Positions 17,806 to 26,676 of a stretch of DNA of 64,000 nucleotides are shown here, in pieces. The notes under the pieces were generated by a model. It did not search any database, was not told the DNA's origin, and saw only the letters and a list, made by a program, of their open reading frames with translations. A program made the position numbers and the translations under genes. Numbering within the stretch: the first letter of the stretch is position 1; each line of letters begins with the position of its first letter. The stretch covers positions 62,001 to 126,000 of the forward strand of contig NZ_BMMD01000010.1 in the NCBI RefSeq assembly GCF_014645655.1. Direction: 5' to 3'. The stretch comes from Agromyces bauzanensis (GTDB lineage: Bacteria > Actinomycetota > Actinomycetes > Actinomycetales > Microbacteriaceae).

Positions 17806-19206
17806 ATGACCGACGACCCCGTCGATCGCGCGGTGCTTCGGCGCTTCCTCCTCGGCCTGGCCGAGGGAATGATCGCCGCCGCCGAGTCCGTCGACCGCAT
17901 CAGCGACACGATGACGCAGGTCACCCGATCGTACGGGCGGCGGGACAGCGACTTCCTCGTCCTGCCGACGGCGATCATCGTCGAGACCGGCGTCGGTGAG
18001 GAGGGCCGGGTCGCCATCCGGTCGGCGGTGAACGTCTCGTTTCGGTTCGACCAGATTGCCGCGCTGTACGTGCTCATCGAGCAGGCTCGCCGGGGTGCGG
18101 TCGACCCCGCCGAGGGCATCCGTCGGCTGAACGAGATCGGGGCGATGCGGCCGCGGCACGGATGGTTCGTACGTACCCTGGGCCACGCGCTGCTGACCAC
18201 GGGACTCGCAGTACTCCTCACCCCGACGTGGCAGGGCGCGCTCGTGGCGTTCGTGCTCGGTTGGTTCATCGGCCTTGCGAAGCTCGTGCGCTCGCCCACT
18301 CTGCAGCTCGTCTTCCCCGTTTTCGCCGCCTTCGCGTGCGGGCTCGCCGTGTTCATCCTCGCGCAGCACGTGGAGGTCGGCGACCCCGTCCGCGTGCTCA
18401 TCGCCCCGCTCGCTACGTTCCTGCCCGGCGGTGCCCTCACGACCGGGACCGTCGAGCTCGCCGCGGGTCAGATGTTGGCCGGCGCGTCACGTCTCGTGTT
18501 CGGTCTCGTCCAGCTCGCGCTGCTCGCGTTCGGAATCATCGCCGCCGGCACGGTCGTCGGGGTCGCGAGCTCGACCTACGAGACGCTCGAGGCATCCGGG
18601 ACCTTTCCCTGGTGGACCGCGGCGCTCGGCGTGCTGCTGTTCGCAATCGGCAACCATCTGCACTTCTCCGCGCCGCCCTCGACATTCGGCTGGGTGCTGC
18701 TCACGCTGGTCGTCGCCTACGCGGGACAGTCGCTCGGATCCGCACTCATCGGGCCTACGGTGAGCGGCTTCATCGGCGCCGTCGCGATGACGCCCGTCGT
18801 GCTCTGGATCGCGAGCCTCCGGAACGGGGCTCCGTCGCAGCTCACGTTCCTGCCCGCCTTCTGGCTGCTCGTTCCCGGCGCGGCCGGGCTCGTCGGGCTC
18901 ACCGAGGCGGTCGGATCCAGCCAGGGTGTCGACGACTTCGTCACGGCGCTCACGTCGGTCATGTCGATCGCTCTCGGCGTGCTGATCGGCACGGCGTTCT
19001 ACCGGGTGGCGCACCACGGCGCCCAGGAGATCGCAGAATTCCACATCGACGTGCCCGCCCTCGCCGACGAGACGGCGCCTCCACTGTGGGCGAGGCTCGT
19101 CCCGGGAACGCCGAAGTCCTTCTGGGGGCGGCGGCGGGCCGATGCCTCCCGAACGGGGCGCACGCCCGCGGCATCCGAACCTTCCTCTCAGACAGGGGAG
19201 TCGTAG
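17806..19206 (+). CDS. ThrE-type threonine/serine exporter family protein
   Basis: 466 residues combining an N-terminal DUF1212-like cytoplasmic part (residues 1-120: GMIAAAESVDRISDTMTQVT, then DFLVLPTAIIV) with about ten membrane helices (125-430), the ThrE architecture. LPGGALTTGTVELAAGQM near 208 is a family motif. ATG at 17806 is chosen: AGGAGG lies 7 nt before it, but only 1 nt before the upstream GTG. The C-terminal 35 residues are hydrophilic. pyrE starts 9 nt after its stop, so co-transcription is likely, although a functional link is not evident. Confidence 0.82.
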   Translation: MTDDPVDRAVLRRFLLGLAEGMIAAAESVDRISDTMTQVTRSYGRRDSDFLVLPTAIIVETGVGEEGRVAIRSAVNVSFRFDQIAALYVLIEQARRGAVDPAEGIRRLNEIGAMRPRHGWFVRTLGHALLTTGLAVLLTPTWQGALVAFVLGWFIGLAKLVRSPTLQLVFPVFAAFACGLAVFILAQHVEVGDPVRVLIAPLATFLPGGALTTGTVELAAGQMLAGASRLVFGLVQLALLAFGIIAAGTVVGVASSTYETLEASGTFPWWTAALGVLLFAIGNHLHFSAPPSTFGWVLLTLVVAYAGQSLGSALIGPTVSGFIGAVAMTPVVLWIASLRNGAPSQLTFLPAFWLLVPGAAGLVGLTEAVGSSQGVDDFVTALTSVMSIALGVLIGTAFYRVAHHGAQEIAEFHIDVPALADETAPPLWARLVPGTPKSFWGRRRADASRTGRTPAASEPSSQTGES

Positions 19207-19215
19207 AGTATTCGG

Positions 19216-19788
19216 GTGACCCTTGCGCCTCAGGACCGGAGCACCGACACGCGCCGCCAGCTCATCGAGCACATCGCGGCCGACGCGGTGTTCCACGGCG
19301 ACTTCACGCTGGCCAGCGGAAAGAAGGCGTCGTACTACGTGGACCTCCGCAAGGTCAGCCTCGACCACCGCGTCGCGCCGCTCATCGGGCAGGTCATGCT
19401 CGACCTCATCGGCGACATCCCCGACGTCGCCGCAGTCGGGGGAATGACCATGGGCGCCGACCCGATTGCCGCCGCCGTGCTGCACCAGGGCGTCGCGCGC
19501 GGCCTCGCGTTCGACGCGTTCGTCGTGCGGAAGGAACCGAAGGACCACGGCCGGGGCAAGCAGGTCGAGGGTCCGGATGTCGCGGGCAAGCGTGTCATCG
19601 TGCTCGAGGACACCTCGACCACCGGTGGTTCCCCGCTCAAGGCGATCGAGGCGCTGCGCACGGCGGGTGCCGAGGTCGTCGCCGTCGCCGTGGTCGTCGA
19701 CCGTGCAACGGGTGCACGTGAAGTGATCGAGGCGGCAGGTGTGCCGTACCGCGCCGCAGTCGGCCTCGAAGACCTTGGATTGGCCTGA
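19216..19788 (+). CDS. pyrE: Orotate phosphoribosyltransferase
   Basis: Joins orotate and PRPP to give OMP in de novo UMP synthesis. 190 residues with the PRPP loop VIVLEDTSTTGGSPLKAI around 135-152, SGKKASYYVDLRKV near 34 and RKEPKDHGRGKQVEG near 104, the catalytic hood loop. GTG start 9 nt after the exporter gene. Its stop shares one base with the ATG of the large Pro-rich protein gene. Confidence 0.93.
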   Translation: MTLAPQDRSTDTRRQLIEHIAADAVFHGDFTLASGKKASYYVDLRKVSLDHRVAPLIGQVMLDLIGDIPDVAAVGGMTMGADPIAAAVLHQGVARGLAFDAFVVRKEPKDHGRGKQVEGPDVAGKRVIVLEDTSTTGGSPLKAIEALRTAGAEVVAVAVVVDRATGAREVIEAAGVPYRAAVGLEDLGLA

Positions 19789-22700
19789 TGAACCGCGACG
19801 GGCGAGACGCCGACGACGCCGACTGGCTGCTTGCGCAACTCGCAAGCGGCCGGACCCCGGCTCGTCAGGACCCGCCGGTCGCCCCCCCGCCCGTCGCGCA
19901 GCCGCCGGCGCAGCCCATCGTCACTCCGACCCCGGCACCGCGCAGCGAGGAGGTCCTCGACTGGTTCTCGCTCGCCGAGCCCGAGGGCGAGCCTGCGGAC
20001 GTGACGCGTGCACTGCCCGGGGTCGGCCCATCCGCAGAGCGGGTCGAGCCGCCCGCCGTGACGCCGCCCCCGGCGCCGCCAGTGCCTCCCACGCCGCCGG
20101 TGCCTCCCGCTGCGGTGCCGCCGGCCGCGGTGCCGCCCGTGCCTCCCACGCCGGCCGTGCCTCCCACGCCGGCCATGCTTCCCACGCCGCCGGTGCCCCC
20201 CACGTCGGCCGTGCCTCCCACGCCGCTGCCGCTGACCTCGGTCGAGCCGCCCGTCGGCGCCGTGCCGACGTCCGAGCGGGCCGCACCGCTGTCGCCGCCC
20301 GAGCGCATCGCATCGCTGCCGCCGCAGGAGGCCGCGCCGGTCCTCCCATCCGAGCCCGTCGCTCCCGCCCCGCCGCCGGGTCCCGTGACGCCGCCCGCGC
20401 AGTTCGCCCTCACGTGGGGCGGTGGCGACCTCGACTCCGAGGAGGCGGTCCGTGCCGCGTTCCGCAGCCTCTCGACGTCGGGGCTGGCGATGCCCGAGAC
20501 GACGCCCGCCCCATCGGCCGGGCCTGCTCAGCCGCCGCATCCGCACGTTCCGGATGCCGCGGCTTCGCCCCCGGGCGAGGCCTCGACCCCACCCGACCCC
20601 TTCGCCGGCCATCTGCCGCCGCCCGTGGCGCATCAGTCGTTCACGCCGGTGACGCGTCCGACGCCCCAGCACCATCCGATCGCGCCGACGACCGCACCGC
20701 CGAGCTGGGAGGAGCGTGCCGCGCAGCCGACAGCTCCAACGCACTTCGATGACGAGTTGTGGTCGGCGCTCAATGAGGACGACGAGCAGCCGGCCTCCGC
20801 CACGCCGTCGTCGGCCGCTGCGGTCGAGCCCGCCGCGACGGAGCCGCCCGCCGCGGAGCCGCCTGCTGCGGTGCCGCCGCCTGTCGCCCCTTCGGTGCCG
20901 CCCACGACGGTCGTGCCGCCGGCCGAGACGGCGGGCCCTGCCCTCCCGTTCGAGCAGTGGGCTGCCGCGCTGGAATCGGCTGCGCCGGTGCAGCCGGCCG
21001 CTTCGTTGCCGTCGGCGGCGAGCCAGCCGCCGCCGGCTCATCCGGTTCCGCCCGCTCCGATGCAGCAGCCGCCGGCGGCAACGCAGCCGCCGATGCCGCC
21101 CGCTCCGCTTCCGCCGGCCGCTGCGGTGCCACCGCCGGTCACGGCCGTGCCGCCGGCGGTCGCTCCGATGCAGCCGGCCGTGCCCTTCGAGATCCCGTCC
21201 GCTCCCGCAACCACCACCGCCTCGGCCGGGTCGTCGCACTCCCAGGGATTCCCGTTCATCGAGGTGCGTGGCGAGGCCGGCTCACCGGTGCCGACCGTGG
21301 GCGCGACGGCCGCCGGGTCGATGGCCGATCGACGCGGTCCGTTCCCGGTGTTCGCGTCGAACGGAGGCGACGACCGGCCCGAGCGCGGCGAGGAGCAGCC
21401 CAACGCACCCGTCGACGACCTGCTCGCGGCGCTCGGCGGCGGGATCCGATCCTCCCGTGACGACGGGACCGGCGACCGGAACGGCGCCGACCGCTTCGGG
21501 ACCGCGCGGCGCGGCGATCTGCCGCCCCGGGAGCCGTCCGGGCCGTCCGGCGATGGACCGGATGCGTTCGGATTCGGGCACGACGACCACGACGACCACG
21601 ACGACCGCGACGACCGCGACGGAGCCGACGACGACGGTCGGAGCGACGAAGAGGTCGAGTCGACGATCGCACGTGAGATCGCCGAGACCGGCTACTTCTG
21701 GAACCTGACCCCGGATCCCACGGCGTCCGATCCCAAGGCGGCGCGGCAGGCCGACACCTCGGTGCCCTCGCCATTCGACCAACCGTCGCCGTTCGCCGTC
21801 GAGCCCGAGGGCGTCCAGGAGCCGCCTGCGGACTTCGAACCCGCGCCTGTGTGGCAGCCCGAGCCGGCGTGGCAGGCGGAGCCAGAATGGCAGGCCGAGG
21901 TCGAGCCCGCATGGCAGCCCGAGCCCGAGCCCGAGCGCGAACCTGAGCCCGACCCCGAGTGGTCGTTCGGCGGCGATGACCTGAGCGCGATGTTCCCCCC
22001 GGCCGCGGCGTCGACGCGGCCGGCGGCCCCGGCTCCTGCGTCACCGACCCCGAACACCACCGACGACGACGATCCGCTCGCCTCCCTCTTCAGCGCATCG
22101 GCCGCTCAGCAGTCGGGCGCGGCCCCGTGGCCGCCTGCCGCGGCATCCGCGCCGACGGCGTTCGCGTCCCCGGCGGCCGGCATCGCGTCGCCACCCAGCA
22201 ACCCCGTGGCCATGCCCGCACCGGGCGGTGCCGGCGCCGGGAGAGGTCCCGGCGGCGGCTCGGCCGGGGGCTCAGGCGGCAACCGAGCCGTGCGCACCCT
22301 CCTGTGGATCGCGGGCGGCCTCGTCGTGGCCATGGTGCTCGCCGGCCTGTTCTACCTCGGCACCCAGCTCTCGGGCGGCGTCGGGGCGGAGTCCCCGTCG
22401 GCATCGCCGAGCGCCACCGAGGCGCCCGTGGCGGAGCCCAGCGCACCGCAGCCGATGGGCGTGCACGCGTGGAACACGCTCTTCGGCGGCGAGTGCATCG
22501 ATCCGTTCGAGTCGGCGTGGGCCGAGGAGTTCACGGTCGTCGACTGCGCCGCCCCGCACACCGCCCAGCTCGTGTACCGCGGGGAGTTGCCCGACGATGC
22601 GGCCGCACCGTTCCCCGGGGAGGAGGCCATCGCGGCGCAGATGGGCCAGCTCTGCAGCACGTCCGGCATCATCGATGTGGGTCTGGTCGCAGGCGTCCCC

Positions 22701-22838
22701 GACCTGCAGGTCCAGGCCGCGTTCCCGGTCACCGAGGAGCAGTGGACGAGCGGTGAGCGCACGTACTACTGCTTCGCGAACCGCTCGGGCGGCGAGCCCC
22801 TGACCGGCTCGATCCAGGGCCCGGGGCCCACGGCGTAG
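19788..22838 (+). CDS. Large Pro-rich membrane protein with extracellular septum-formation-type domain
   Basis: 1016 residues. Residues about 20-400 are a low-complexity Pro/Ala/Val segment with repeated VPPTP and VPPA units. Around 595-615 is an Asp/His-rich acid patch (HDDHDDHDDRDDRDG), and about 680-725 is a Trp/Glu/Pro stretch (WQPEPAWQAEPEWQAE). A single transmembrane helix lies near 845-865 (LLWIAGGLVVAMVLAGLFYL). The outside C-terminal domain (about 890-1005) contains GGECIDPFESAWAEEFTVVD and SGERTYYCFANRS, matching the Septum_form/DUF4190-associated family by eye. So a long disordered cytoplasmic arm carries a small secreted domain, perhaps at the division site. Translationally coupled to pyrE. 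Confidence 0.75.
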   Translation: MNRDGRDADDADWLLAQLASGRTPARQDPPVAPPPVAQPPAQPIVTPTPAPRSEEVLDWFSLAEPEGEPADVTRALPGVGPSAERVEPPAVTPPPAPPVPPTPPVPPAAVPPAAVPPVPPTPAVPPTPAMLPTPPVPPTSAVPPTPLPLTSVEPPVGAVPTSERAAPLSPPERIASLPPQEAAPVLPSEPVAPAPPPGPVTPPAQFALTWGGGDLDSEEAVRAAFRSLSTSGLAMPETTPAPSAGPAQPPHPHVPDAAASPPGEASTPPDPFAGHLPPPVAHQSFTPVTRPTPQHHPIAPTTAPPSWEERAAQPTAPTHFDDELWSALNEDDEQPASATPSSAAAVEPAATEPPAAEPPAAVPPPVAPSVPPTTVVPPAETAGPALPFEQWAAALESAAPVQPAASLPSAASQPPPAHPVPPAPMQQPPAATQPPMPPAPLPPAAAVPPPVTAVPPAVAPMQPAVPFEIPSAPATTTASAGSSHSQGFPFIEVRGEAGSPVPTVGATAAGSMADRRGPFPVFASNGGDDRPERGEEQPNAPVDDLLAALGGGIRSSRDDGTGDRNGADRFGTARRGDLPPREPSGPSGDGPDAFGFGHDDHDDHDDRDDRDGADDDGRSDEEVESTIAREIAETGYFWNLTPDPTASDPKAARQADTSVPSPFDQPSPFAVEPEGVQEPPADFEPAPVWQPEPAWQAEPEWQAEVEPAWQPEPEPEREPEPDPEWSFGGDDLSAMFPPAAASTRPAAPAPASPTPNTTDDDDPLASLFSASAAQQSGAAPWPPAAASAPTAFASPAAGIASPPSNPVAMPAPGGAGAGRGPGGGSAGGSGGNRAVRTLLWIAGGLVVAMVLAGLFYLGTQLSGGVGAESPSASPSATEAPVAEPSAPQPMGVHAWNTLFGGECIDPFESAWAEEFTVVDCAAPHTAQLVYRGELPDDAAAPFPGEEAIAAQMGQLCSTSGIIDVGLVAGVPDLQVQAAFPVTEEQWTSGERTYYCFANRSGGEPLTGSIQGPGPTA

Positions 22839-22839
22839 C

Positions 22840-23817
22840 GTGGCGGCATCCGCTCGGGTCGTCGTCTTCGGCTCGCTGAACGTCGATTCGACGAGCTACG
22901 TCGCGTCGTTCCCCGCGCCCGGGGAGACGATCCTCTCGTGGGGCTTCCAGGTCGCGCTCGGCGGCAAGGGGTCGAACCAAGCGGTTGCGGCACACGTGGC
23001 AGGCGCTGCCGTCGAGCTCGTGGCGCGGGTCGGCGCGGATGCCGCGGGGGACTTCGCCGTGGCCGCGCTGGACCGATTCGGCCTGCCGACCGGTGCGATC
23101 GCACGCGAGACGGATGCCCCGACCGGCGTCGCCCAGATCACCGTCGCCGACTCGGGCGAGAACACGATCGTCGTGACGGGCGGCGCGAACCTCGCGCTCA
23201 CGCCGGCCGTCGTCGACGCCGAACGCGACCGGATCGCCGCCGCCGTGCTCGTGCTCACGCAGGGCGAGCTTCCCGTCGCGACGATCGACCGACTCGCCGC
23301 CGTCGCCGACGAGGCAGGCGTGCGCTTCATGCTCAACCTCGCGCCGCCCGCCGGCGTCGCACCCGAGACGCTCGCCGTCGCCGATCCGCTCGTCGTCAAC
23401 GAGCACGAGGCGCGGGCGGTCGGGATCGGCACGGATGCCGCGGTCGCGACGCTCGAGGACTGGCGCTCGGTCGCGGCATCCGCCGCCGGCACGGTCTCCC
23501 GCTCCGTCGTCGTGACGCTCGGGTCGGCGGGCGCCGTCGCGGCCTCGGCCGACGGCGCGTGGTCGGTCGCAGCACCGAGCGTGACCGTGGTCGACACGAC
23601 GGGGGCGGGCGACGGCTTCACGGGCACGTTCGCGGCGTTCCTCGCCGAAGGCCTCCCGTTGAGCGAGGCGCTGCGCATCGCGGTGGCGGCGGGTGCGCTC
23701 GCGGTGCAGGATCGCGGCACGGTCGGCGCCTATGCGCCGCGCGAGGCAGTCCTCGAGGCGGCGCGACGCGCCGCGCCGGAGCGCACGGCTCCCGCCGGGG
23801 GAGCGGCGCCCGCATGA
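22840..23817 (+). CDS. rbsK: PfkB-family carbohydrate kinase, ribokinase-like
   Basis: 325 residues. N-terminal VFGSLNVDSTSYVASFP, the first PfkB signature region GGKGSNQAVAAH (41-52), and the second signature VDTTGAGDGFTGTFAA with catalytic D258. These fit ribokinase most closely. GTG at 22840 starts one base after the previous stop, and the ATG of the nucleoside hydrolase overlaps its stop by 4 nt. Coupling suggests it phosphorylates the ribose released from nucleosides. Confidence 0.85.
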   Translation: MAASARVVVFGSLNVDSTSYVASFPAPGETILSWGFQVALGGKGSNQAVAAHVAGAAVELVARVGADAAGDFAVAALDRFGLPTGAIARETDAPTGVAQITVADSGENTIVVTGGANLALTPAVVDAERDRIAAAVLVLTQGELPVATIDRLAAVADEAGVRFMLNLAPPAGVAPETLAVADPLVVNEHEARAVGIGTDAAVATLEDWRSVAASAAGTVSRSVVVTLGSAGAVAASADGAWSVAAPSVTVVDTTGAGDGFTGTFAAFLAEGLPLSEALRIAVAAGALAVQDRGTVGAYAPREAVLEAARRAAPERTAPAGGAAPA

Positions 23818-24746
23818 GAAGCCCCGTGATCGTCGACTGCGACCCCGGGCACGACGACGTCTTCGCACTGTGGCTCGCGGCGGGGCATCCGTCGCTCGAG
23901 CTCCGTGCCGTGACGACCGTCGGCGGCAACGTACCGCTCGAGCACACGAGCCGGAACGCGCGCATCGCGCTCACGGTCGCGGGCGTGACCGACGTCCCCG
24001 TCGCCGCCGGCGCGGAGGGGCCGCTCAGCCGCGTGCTCGAGACCGCGGAGTGGATCCACGGTGAGAACGGGCTCGGCGGCCCCGAGCTGCCCGAGCCCGC
24101 GGTGCCACTCGACGCCCGCGGAGCGACCGAGCTCATCGCCGACACCCTGGCCGCCTCGGATGAGCCCGTCGCCATCGTCGCGACCGGCCCGATCACGAAC
24201 GTCGCGATCTTCCTGCGCGACCGGCCCGAGCTGGCGCACCGCATCCGCGAGATCGTGTGGATGGGCGGCTCCACCGAGCGAGGCAACGTGTCGCCGTACG
24301 CGGAGTTCAACGCGTGGGTCGACCCCGAGGCGCTCTCGATCGTGGTCGGCAGCGGCATCCGCCTCACCATGGTCGGCCTCAACGTGACCCATCACGCGCT
24401 CGTGACGACCGCGGTGCGCGAGCGTCTCGCCGCGGTCGGCACTCGCACGGCGGCATTCGGCGACGAGCTGCTCGAGTTCTTCTGTCGCACGAACGACGAG
24501 GTCTTCGGCATGCCCGACAGTCCCCTGCACGACCCGGTCGCGGTGGCCGTGCTCGCCGATCCCGGCTCGGTCGAGCTCACGTACACGAGGCTCGATGTCG
24601 AGCTCGCCGGCACCGAGACCTCCGGGGCGACGAGCGTGGATCTCGGCGGCATGCTGCGGCGGGAGCCGAACGCGTGGGTCGCGACCCGGCTCGACGTCGA
24701 CCGGTTCTGGGGCGTCGTCGAGGGGGCCGTCGCTCGGCTCGCCTGA
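23814..24746 (+). CDS. Inosine-uridine preferring nucleoside hydrolase
   Basis: Cleaves nucleosides to base and ribose. 310 residues; the calcium-binding cluster is DCDPGHDDVFAL with D8, D10, D14 and D15 (here DPGHDD, against DPGIDD/DPGHDD in relatives). Further motifs are ATGPITNVAIFLR, WMGGS and SPLHDPVAVA with the late Asp. ATG overlaps the kinase stop (ATGA), so hydrolase and ribokinase form a salvage pair. Substrate range cannot be read from sequence. Confidence 0.9.
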   Translation: MRSPVIVDCDPGHDDVFALWLAAGHPSLELRAVTTVGGNVPLEHTSRNARIALTVAGVTDVPVAAGAEGPLSRVLETAEWIHGENGLGGPELPEPAVPLDARGATELIADTLAASDEPVAIVATGPITNVAIFLRDRPELAHRIREIVWMGGSTERGNVSPYAEFNAWVDPEALSIVVGSGIRLTMVGLNVTHHALVTTAVRERLAAVGTRTAAFGDELLEFFCRTNDEVFGMPDSPLHDPVAVAVLADPGSVELTYTRLDVELAGTETSGATSVDLGGMLRREPNAWVATRLDVDRFWGVVEGAVARLA

Positions 24747-24774
24747 CGCCGCAGCACCCGGCGGGGCGGCGTGC

Positions 24775-25572
24775 CTACAGCTCGGTCTCCACGGGCTCGC
24801 GCACCACGAGCTCGCTCACGCCCGAGAGCACCTCGTCGGGGCGGAACGGGTACTTCTCCATCTCGGCGTGGTCGCTGATGCCCGTGAGCACGAGCACCGT
24901 GTGCAGGCCGGCCTCGATGCCCGCGACGATGTCGGTGTCCATGCGGTCGCCGATCATCGCCGTGTTCTCGGAGTGCGCGCCGATCTTGTTGAGGGCCGAG
25001 CGGAACATCATCGGGTTCGGCTTGCCGACGACGTAGGGCTTCTTGCCCGTGGCCTTCGTGATGAGGGCGGCGATCGCCCCGGTGGCGGGCAGGGGGCCCT
25101 CGGCGCTCGGCCCCGTGGCATCCGGATTCGTGACGATGAACCGCGAGCCCTTGCCGATGAGCCGGATCGCCTTGGTGATCGCCTCGAACGAGTAGTTGCG
25201 CGTCTCGCCGACGACGACGAAGTCGGGGTTCGTCTCGGTCATCACGAATCCCGCCTCGTGCAGCGCGGTGAGGATGCCGGCCTCGCCGATGACGAATGCG
25301 GTGCCGCCGGGCAGCTGCTGCTTGAGGAAGTCGGCCGTTGCGAGGGCCGAGGTCCAGATGCGCTCCTCGGGAACGTTGAGCCCGCTCGCCCGCAGCCGGG
25401 CCGACAGGTCGCGAGCCGTGAAGATCGAGTTGTTCGTGAGCACGAGGTACGGCGTGCCGGCATCCTCCCACTGCTGCAGCAGCTCGTCGGCGCCCGGCAG
25501 CGCGTGGTTCTCGTGCACGAGCACGCCGTCCATGTCGGTCAGCCAGGCCTCGACCTCTTCACGTCGTCCCAT
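24775..25572 (-). CDS. HAD-IIA family hydrolase (NagD-like)
   Basis: 265 residues. HAD motif I is D13-M-D15 in WLTDMDGVLVHEN, motif II LTNNS, a C2-type cap domain in the middle, then VGKPNPMMF with motif III Lys and motif IV GDRMDTDIVAG. NagD-like proteins dephosphorylate nucleotides, sugar phosphates or p-nitrophenyl phosphate; the natural substrate here is unknown. ATG start; a short decayed reading frame follows upstream. Confidence 0.88.
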   Translation of the reverse strand: MGRREEVEAWLTDMDGVLVHENHALPGADELLQQWEDAGTPYLVLTNNSIFTARDLSARLRASGLNVPEERIWTSALATADFLKQQLPGGTAFVIGEAGILTALHEAGFVMTETNPDFVVVGETRNYSFEAITKAIRLIGKGSRFIVTNPDATGPSAEGPLPATGAIAALITKATGKKPYVVGKPNPMMFRSALNKIGAHSENTAMIGDRMDTDIVAGIEAGLHTVLVLTGISDHAEMEKYPFRPDEVLSGVSELVVREPVETEL

Positions 25573-25581
25573 GCGGCAAGC

Positions 25582-25860
25582 CTAGGATGCCCAGGTCGCA
25601 AGCCGATGAACGCGGGATGCCGCGAGCGCACGCTCAGTGCAGCCGCGTAGTGGATGCCCGCGCCTTCGGCGAGCGTGACGTGCCGCGCGTCCGGGGCGGA
25701 CGTGAGCGAGACCGCCTCGCAGGGCGCGAAGACGCGCACGCCGAACTTGAACGCCTGCATGGAGGCCTGCGCGGTCAGCTGATCGCCGCTCACGACGGCG
25801 AGGTCGACCGTGGGATCCTCCTCGGGCGCGTAGGCCAGGCACGAGGTCGAGCCGACGGAG
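25582..25860 (-). pseudogene. Relic of a thioredoxin-reductase-like FAD oxidoreductase
   Basis: On the minus strand one frame reads VVSGDQLTAQASMQAFKFGVRV followed closely by VFAPCEAVSLTSAP and then GAGIHYAA. In intact thioredoxin-reductase-like proteins these pieces are the ISG.ELA.RA..QA..FGA segment, the AV.L segment and the .GAG.HYAA segment. About 40 intervening residues, both dinucleotide-binding GxGxxG motifs and the CxxC are missing. Preceding in-frame text (STSCLAYAPEEDPTVDLAVV) is of unclear origin. It has no start or full domain, hence a decayed fragment between the HAD and mntR genes. Confidence 0.55.
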
Positions 25861-25887
25861 GCGCGCCGCGGGAGGGGCCTGCGAAGA

Positions 25888-26550
25888 TCATGCGGAGATC
25901 CAGATGCCCTCGGCCGCCGCGCGGGCGATGGTGCGGGGGGTGCCTTCGACGGCGACGGTGAGGGCGACGGATGCCGCGCCCGCCGCGTCGACCAGCTTCA
26001 GCTCGCATCCCGGCCTCACGCCGGCGTCGTCGAGCTCCCGCAGCACGGCGGGGTCGCGGTCGCTGATCCGGATGACGCGGCCGGCGTGACCCGCGGGCGC
26101 CTCGTCGAGGCGCACGCACGGCTCCGACACGAGCGAGCCGTCGGCCGCGGGGATGGCGTCGCCGTGCGGATCCCGCTGGGGCCGCCCGAGCCGCTCGTCG
26201 ATCGCCTCGAGCAGACGGTCGGAGACGGCGTGCTCGAGGATCTCGGCCTCGTCGTGCACCTCGTCCCACGCGTAGCCCATCTCGCGCACGAGCCAGGTCT
26301 CGATGAGCCGGTGCCGCCGCACGACCGCGAGCGCACGGGCCCGGCCGGCATCCGTCAGCCGGATCGCACCGTACGGCACGTGCTGCACGAGGCCCTGCGC
26401 CGCCATCTTCTTCACCATCTCGGTGACCGACGACGGCGCGACGCCGAGCGCCCCGGCCAGGCCCGAGGGCGTGATGGAATCGGGCTGCCACTCGGTGTGG
26501 GCGTACACCGTCTTGAGGTAGTCCTCGATGGCGGGGCTGTTGGCGGGCAT
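25888..26550 (-). CDS. mntR: DtxR/MntR-family metal-dependent regulator
   Basis: 220 residues in the DtxR three-part layout: winged helix (IEDYLKTVYAHTEW, then GLAGALGVAPSSVTEMVKKMA), a metal-binding and dimerisation region (VREMGYAWDEVHDEAEILEHA with the His/Glu/Met ligands), and a C-terminal SH3-like FeoA domain (about 145-218). ATG at 26550. It lies downstream of mntH on the same strand, so manganese sensing is more likely than iron. It is separated from mntH by a 50-bp perfect palindrome. Confidence 0.85.
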   Translation of the reverse strand: MPANSPAIEDYLKTVYAHTEWQPDSITPSGLAGALGVAPSSVTEMVKKMAAQGLVQHVPYGAIRLTDAGRARALAVVRRHRLIETWLVREMGYAWDEVHDEAEILEHAVSDRLLEAIDERLGRPQRDPHGDAIPAADGSLVSEPCVRLDEAPAGHAGRVIRISDRDPAVLRELDDAGVRPGCELKLVDAAGAASVALTVAVEGTPRTIARAAAEGIWISA

Positions 26551-26591
26551 CGGCCTCAGGATACCCGGGGGGTCGGCGTCGCGCCGTGTTC

Positions 26592-26641
26592 CCGTTCGCG
26601 CGTGAGGTGCCCGCCCGGGCGGGCACCTCACGCGCGAACGG
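26592..26641. terminator. Perfect 50-bp palindrome between mntH and mntR
   Basis: Bases 26592-26616 are the exact complement of 26641-26617, 25-bp arms with no spacer (outer end CCGTTCGCGCG, centre CCCGGG). Transcribed, it gives a very stable hairpin in either direction. Placed after the mntH stop and before mntR, it probably terminates or attenuates the mntH transcript; a repeat element is another reading. The rest of 26551-26676 shows nothing else. Confidence 0.7.
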
Positions 26642-26676
26642 AAACGTCAGGCGCGGGAGCGCGGCGGCGCATCCGC

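Noticed and set aside
20070-20250. Noncoding tandem repeat
   Set aside because: It is in the reading frame of the large protein and encodes VPPTP-type units; codon structure is consistent.
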